64,000 nucleotides of DNA, taken from Oidiodendron maius Zn. Lineage: Eukaryota; Ascomycota; Leotiomycetes; Myxotrichaceae. The stretch spans positions 2,170,001 to 2,234,000 of the forward strand of contig KN832871.1 in NCBI GenBank assembly GCA_000827325.1, read 5' to 3'. How positions within the stretch are numbered: the first letter of the stretch is position 1; the number at the start of each line of letters is the position of its first letter. Below the pieces are notes generated by a model. It was not told where the DNA came from, made no database searches, and saw nothing but the letters and a program-made list of their open reading frames with translations. Shown here in pieces: positions 59,948 through 64,000 of this stretch. Made by a program: the position numbers and the translations under genes.

Positions 59948-60671
59948 TGACTAAGTGGAGCATTTTGCGTGCAAAATATCGTTCATGTATTGGTGAAACT
60001 CATGGTCGATACTGAATCCATGCTGTTATGGACGAGGCTGGGGCGTTGGATATGTGTAAAAGACTTGGTCTCCTATGCCGGTCTATTGCAGTAGACGCCA
60101 AACTTCAACACTTTCAATCGTAATTAACCTAGCGCCATTTAGTAAAGAAAGTGCTCCTGTCATTGTTAACAAAAGAAGCAACAGCTGTTGGAAGCCTTGA
60201 AGATCGCTCGTGTCACCATATTGTGACGGCATCTTCTGACACCGCTACATGCATTACTCTTCCCAGCGTATAAAACAACGGCTCTGTAACCCGATTGCAT
60301 AAGAACAACAGGAATAGGGACCAGTGAGAATGAAGTTCTGTACGAACTTGTGGAGGTGAAGAATGTTAGGCAGAGGTCGGAGCATAATGACGTTTCGGGA
60401 AACTCTGAAGTCACGCCTGTATTATTTCGGCAATCCCTTTCATCCAGTGCCTCTTGCCAGCATCCCTCGCGCGAATCAGATTCTGCTCAAGTCTTGTTAT
60501 CCCACGGTCTTGTTATGACTTGCCTATACTTTAAATTTAGTAGTCTTTTTATAATACCGAAGCCGTTAAGATGCGCGTCTTTGGGCTTTGGAAGGGTGCC
60601 GGCCCGAAGCCCCTATCTGTGATATCCGCCTGACGTGCCTTCAACATGAATGGACGACACCATTCGTTACC
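59948..60671. other. Intergenic between SNF2 gene 3' end and fusion gene
   Basis: A 724-bp spacer containing the fusion-gene promoter. Frames at 60166-60622 have no family features. Confidence 0.5.
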
Positions 60672-63600
60672 TTAGTTTGATTCATTCTCTTTCCATCCCG
60701 CCTTGGCAAACTCCAGCTTTCGTATCTGTTGGCTTCGCATTTCCTTCTTGTTGTGATTGTTAGTCTCTGTCTTTATGAAGACGGGGCTAGGATCTACCTC
60801 TTCCACAGTGCCTTTCATAATGTAGCGCACTACTCTCACATTTCTTTTCTGACCGAGACGTAAGACACGAGCAATTGCTTGATTCTCGACCATTGGATTC
60901 CACTGTGGCTCAAGCAGGTAGACACAATTTGCGATAGTAAGGTTTAATCTGTGCAAATGAGCGTTAGTTTGATATGCTCTAGACATATATTATGGACACA
61001 ATTACCCCACAGCGCCAGTTCCCGTGGTCATTAACAAGATTTTGACCACTGAGTCTCTCTGATAGTTTTCGAGAATCCATTTCCGCTGCCCCAAGGAGTG
61101 AGAGCCGTCTATTCGAACGAATGGGATTTTCCGGGACTGCAAGAATATTCCAACGAGGTCAAGTGATCTAGTCCAGCAGGAGAAGATGATACTGCGAGTA
61201 CGACAAATCAGCTGTGATCAAACCTCAAGTCCCTAATCTAAGTCTTACCTCTTTCCTTCCGTGTTATGATGCTCAATATCATTCACGATAGTAGATACCT
61301 TAGTGGAGCAGCCTTCTTTATCGAAGTATTGCCAAGCAGATATGTTTTTACTTCCTCTCTTGGAGTTTGTTGCACATTCTTCATCAACAAGATAGTTCCC
61401 AAATACGATTTCAGGACACAATGAGCACTGAAAACAACCATCACGCCCATCGATCGACTTCAATGTCGATTTCAACCTCGGCACGCATTTCATGCAAAGT
61501 AGATGGCCACAGACTGTGAAACTCCCATTGCGCTTCTCTTCGATGCCTTGAATTCCTGTAATAGTAACAGCACAGGCCTCGCACTTCGCAATTTTCTGCT
61601 TTTTCAGAAGGGCGATCGCTTGATCAGGATCAAATTCGTCAGTCTCGAGCGAAGCCCTCTGGAAAGTGCCATGATTGCATAGACGTCGTAGCTGCAGTTG
61701 TAGTTGGAAGACACCGAGATATCCTTTTTGATTCTTAGATTTGAGACTATTTTTATTGATGAGTTTCACTAGTTTGTCTCTTGTATCGTTGTATAGTAGT
61801 TCTTCTCTTGCCGAGAAATGTAAAGGATGAAGTTCAAATACGGCTTCAGGGAGGTTGAGAAGTTGCTTAGTACGGCGCAAGCAGACAGAGTCGAGCAGCT
61901 GTCGAAGATTTTCTACTCCATTCTCGGATCCCTTTGTTAAGGGCTTAATGACATGCTTCCGGAATTTGTGAAGATCGTCTAGTGGCGCAGCACGGATGAA
62001 AGATATTAGTGCTGCAAGATCTTCTAGGCTGTTCTGTACTGGTGTGCCTGTTAAACACCAATAGAACTTTGCACAGAGCTTCTTCATGGCCTTGAAGAGC
62101 TTTGTTGACATACGACGGATAATGTGTGCTGAGGAGAAAAGTCAGCACTTGACCTTAGTGATGTGGTTTGAAGTTTACCTTCATCCAAAACAATTCTGAA
62201 CCACTTGATCTGCCATAGAGGACTCTCTTTGTCGCTTGCCTCGTGCGATATGGTATGATACGTACTCAACACTATGTCAGAGTTTGCAAGCGCCTTTGCA
62301 TCACCTTCTCGGCCGTGGCCATGGTATGTGACGATATTTGAAAAGCCATCGCAATGTCTATTTGCAAAGTCAAATTGGGGCAGCATTCGGTGCATAATAG
62401 ACAAAGCTTACAGTTTTATCTCTTGCATCCATTCGTTGAGAAGCACTGCCCCGATCAGATCTAGTGTCCATTTACATGCATCCTTTGACTTACACGGAGA
62501 GGGAGTAACAACCAGCGTCGCTCTAGACGGGATTAGCACGTGCTCTGTACCTAAGTGCATACCACCATAGGTATTGCAGGCAAAAGCTTTTGCTTCATCT
62601 GCAGTACGAATGGTAGCCGAAAGCATAGTGAGCGTTTTTCCAAGGCCCATCTCATCGGCAAGAATTCCACCTCCTGTCTCCACTGGTTCGTAAGATGTTT
62701 TACAGCCCGTCAGCGCATGTGTATATCTGCTCTAATTAACTCATGATCCACATCCAAGCTGGCAATTTAAACTTACGAGAGATCATCATTAACATGCTTT
62801 GACTTCCACAGGCAATACTCTTCTGGAATCGGTCCACTTTCTCTTTGCATTATGAAATCCAAAGCCTCCTCTTGGTAGCTAGTCCAAGGGTTAGTATTTT
62901 GGTCGGAAAGGACATGCGACTTACGGTTTAAGACTTGTACGAATTCGGATATCTGCAGCAATTCGTTTCAAACTCTGAGCTCGCGTCATGTTCTTGAATG
63001 CTGTTGCAATTCTATCTTTGAGAAATGACTGTGGTGTTGCGATTTGCCACAAGAGGTCATCTTGGAACCCAGCATCCAGTTGCAAGAATGAAGAACATGA
63101 TTGATCAGGCTCACTCTGAGGTTCTGGATGGACAGCGCTTAGATCTAACATGTGAGGATTAATATAATCAAAATTATGATCCCGATAATCAGGCTCTTGC
63201 AGGAATATCTTTTTACCGTCAAGAAGCCTCCCGACGTCTTGAAGACTCCGTTTCGGGCCATAAATAATTATATCAGCGAAGAGACATGTCTGCTTTTCAA
63301 TGGGTGTTTCTCCATTTGCAATCGAATCCCATTCCGTGGTGGAAGAATAGGCCTCGAAAGTGGCAAAACCAGCAAGGTCCGCGAGTACCTCAGTATCTCC
63401 TTTATTCAAGACCGCAATATTGTCAGATATGACAAGTTCTTCCTTTGATGCTGTGGGGAGCTTCAACAAAAAAGATTTATCTTCTCGCAAAACTTTGAAA
63501 AGAAAAAGTTTTCGTTCCATGAGGGACTCAGAAATGGGCGGCATCGATTGGAGCTGTTTCAGCGGTTTGATAGCATACTCAAGCACTTTAACCGCCCGTT

Positions 63601-64000
63601 TGTGAATCTACCTCCCATGTTAGCATTTCAGATGTGCAATGAAAATAAGATACCACATTGACTATTGCTGTAGTGTATTAAAGCTTGATCGACCATTTCC
63701 ACGATTGGAAGTCTCAAGAAAATGCAAATTGGACGAGGATCACAGGGCTGCTGGACACTACCACAGCTGCGCATGCTTTGATTACCGAGAAGGACGAAAG
63801 GATAAAAATACCGTGTCGCAATTTATACGACACGAACCTGTAAGAGAATATTGCTAGAAACACTTACCACTCCGTAGCAAATATTCTGCTCTCCTTCCAG
63901 CTTTTCATTGGTAGAGTCAATGTGAAGCTCGGTTTGGCCATCTGCAAGTATACTCTCAGGGTCATACGGGTGCCATGGCTCATCTCCTGAGTCGTCATCT
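60672..64000 (-). CDS. SNF2-family helicase with RING finger (HLTF/Rad5/Rad16-like), 5' part cut off
   Basis: Nuclear ATP-dependent DNA translocase and probable E3 ligase acting in chromatin remodelling or damage tolerance. Exons, 3' to 5', are 60672-60948, 61006-61191, 61249-62128, 62179-62357, 62412-62726, 62777-62878, 62925 to about 63607, and 63862 to beyond 64000; introns are 46-57 nt except the last. Motifs: Walker [25 protein letters not shown] (created by a splice), [13 protein letters not shown], a RING ([13 protein letters not shown] with CGHLLCMKC and CSLC), then [28 protein letters not shown] and [16 protein letters not shown]. The stretch 63608-63861 between the two 5' exons could not be modelled with certainty. 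Confidence 0.9.

Overview
The window is nuclear DNA of a filamentous ascomycete, most likely a member of the Eurotiomycetes. The evidence is: genes split by many short introns (about 40-100 nt) with fungal GTRNGT donors and CTAAY branch points; two Zn2Cys6 transcription factors; fungus-specific families (Uds1, RCR, PTH11-type rhodopsin-like, QutR); and a Pol III tRNA gene. Exon models were built by hand from splice signals and reading phase. In the models listed with full exon coordinates the spliced length is divisible by three and the joined protein makes sense. Exceptions are the fragments and low-confidence models flagged as such.

Layout. 1-4 kb: a five-exon hypothetical gene (-). 4.1-13.2 kb: a compact housekeeping block holding IMP3 (-), mitochondrial RSM18 (+), a PPR protein (-), ATG7 (-) and dCMP deaminase DCD1 (+). 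13.6-28.6 kb: an accessory stretch holding a frameshifted GH27 alpha-galactosidase (-), a short-chain dehydrogenase (+), a Zn2Cys6 regulator (-), a secreted PAF-acetylhydrolase-like esterase (+), a secreted TNT-domain NADase-like protein (+), an RCR membrane protein (-), a small catalase-like haem protein (+) and an incompletely resolved gene (-). 28.6-36.6 kb: a second Zn2Cys6 factor with a long GC-rich leader (+) and a Uds1 septation-associated protein (-). 36.6-41.1 kb: a gene-poor gap with coding-like scraps. 41.1-47.5 kb: RIT1 (-), leukotriene-A4-hydrolase-type aminopeptidase (+) and a 2-oxoglutarate/Fe(II) oxygenase (-). 48-50.2 kb: an odd tRNA-Ser(CGA) gene, a frameshifted zinc-knuckle gene and an alpha/beta-hydrolase relic. 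50.5-56.5 kb: the quinate repressor QutR (-) divergent from a hexose transporter (+). 57.2-60 kb: one gene joining a PTH11/rhodopsin-like seven-helix domain to a FucP-type MFS transporter (-). 60.6-64 kb: a SNF2/RING helicase (-) running off the right edge.

Functional links. IMP3 and RSM18 (ribosome biogenesis and mitoribosome) share a 188-bp divergent promoter. ATG7 and DCD1 also diverge from a short shared region. The 16.7-24.9 kb segment groups a redox enzyme, a pathway-type regulator and two secreted proteins, and could be a small co-regulated secretory or metabolic neighbourhood; this is inference. QutR and the sugar transporter share a 1.7-kb divergent control region, but no other quinate catabolic gene is visible. 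No CRISPR array, intact transposon or rRNA gene was recognised. The strongest candidates for something new are the rhodopsin-like/MFS fusion and the tRNA gene with a partial internal duplication.
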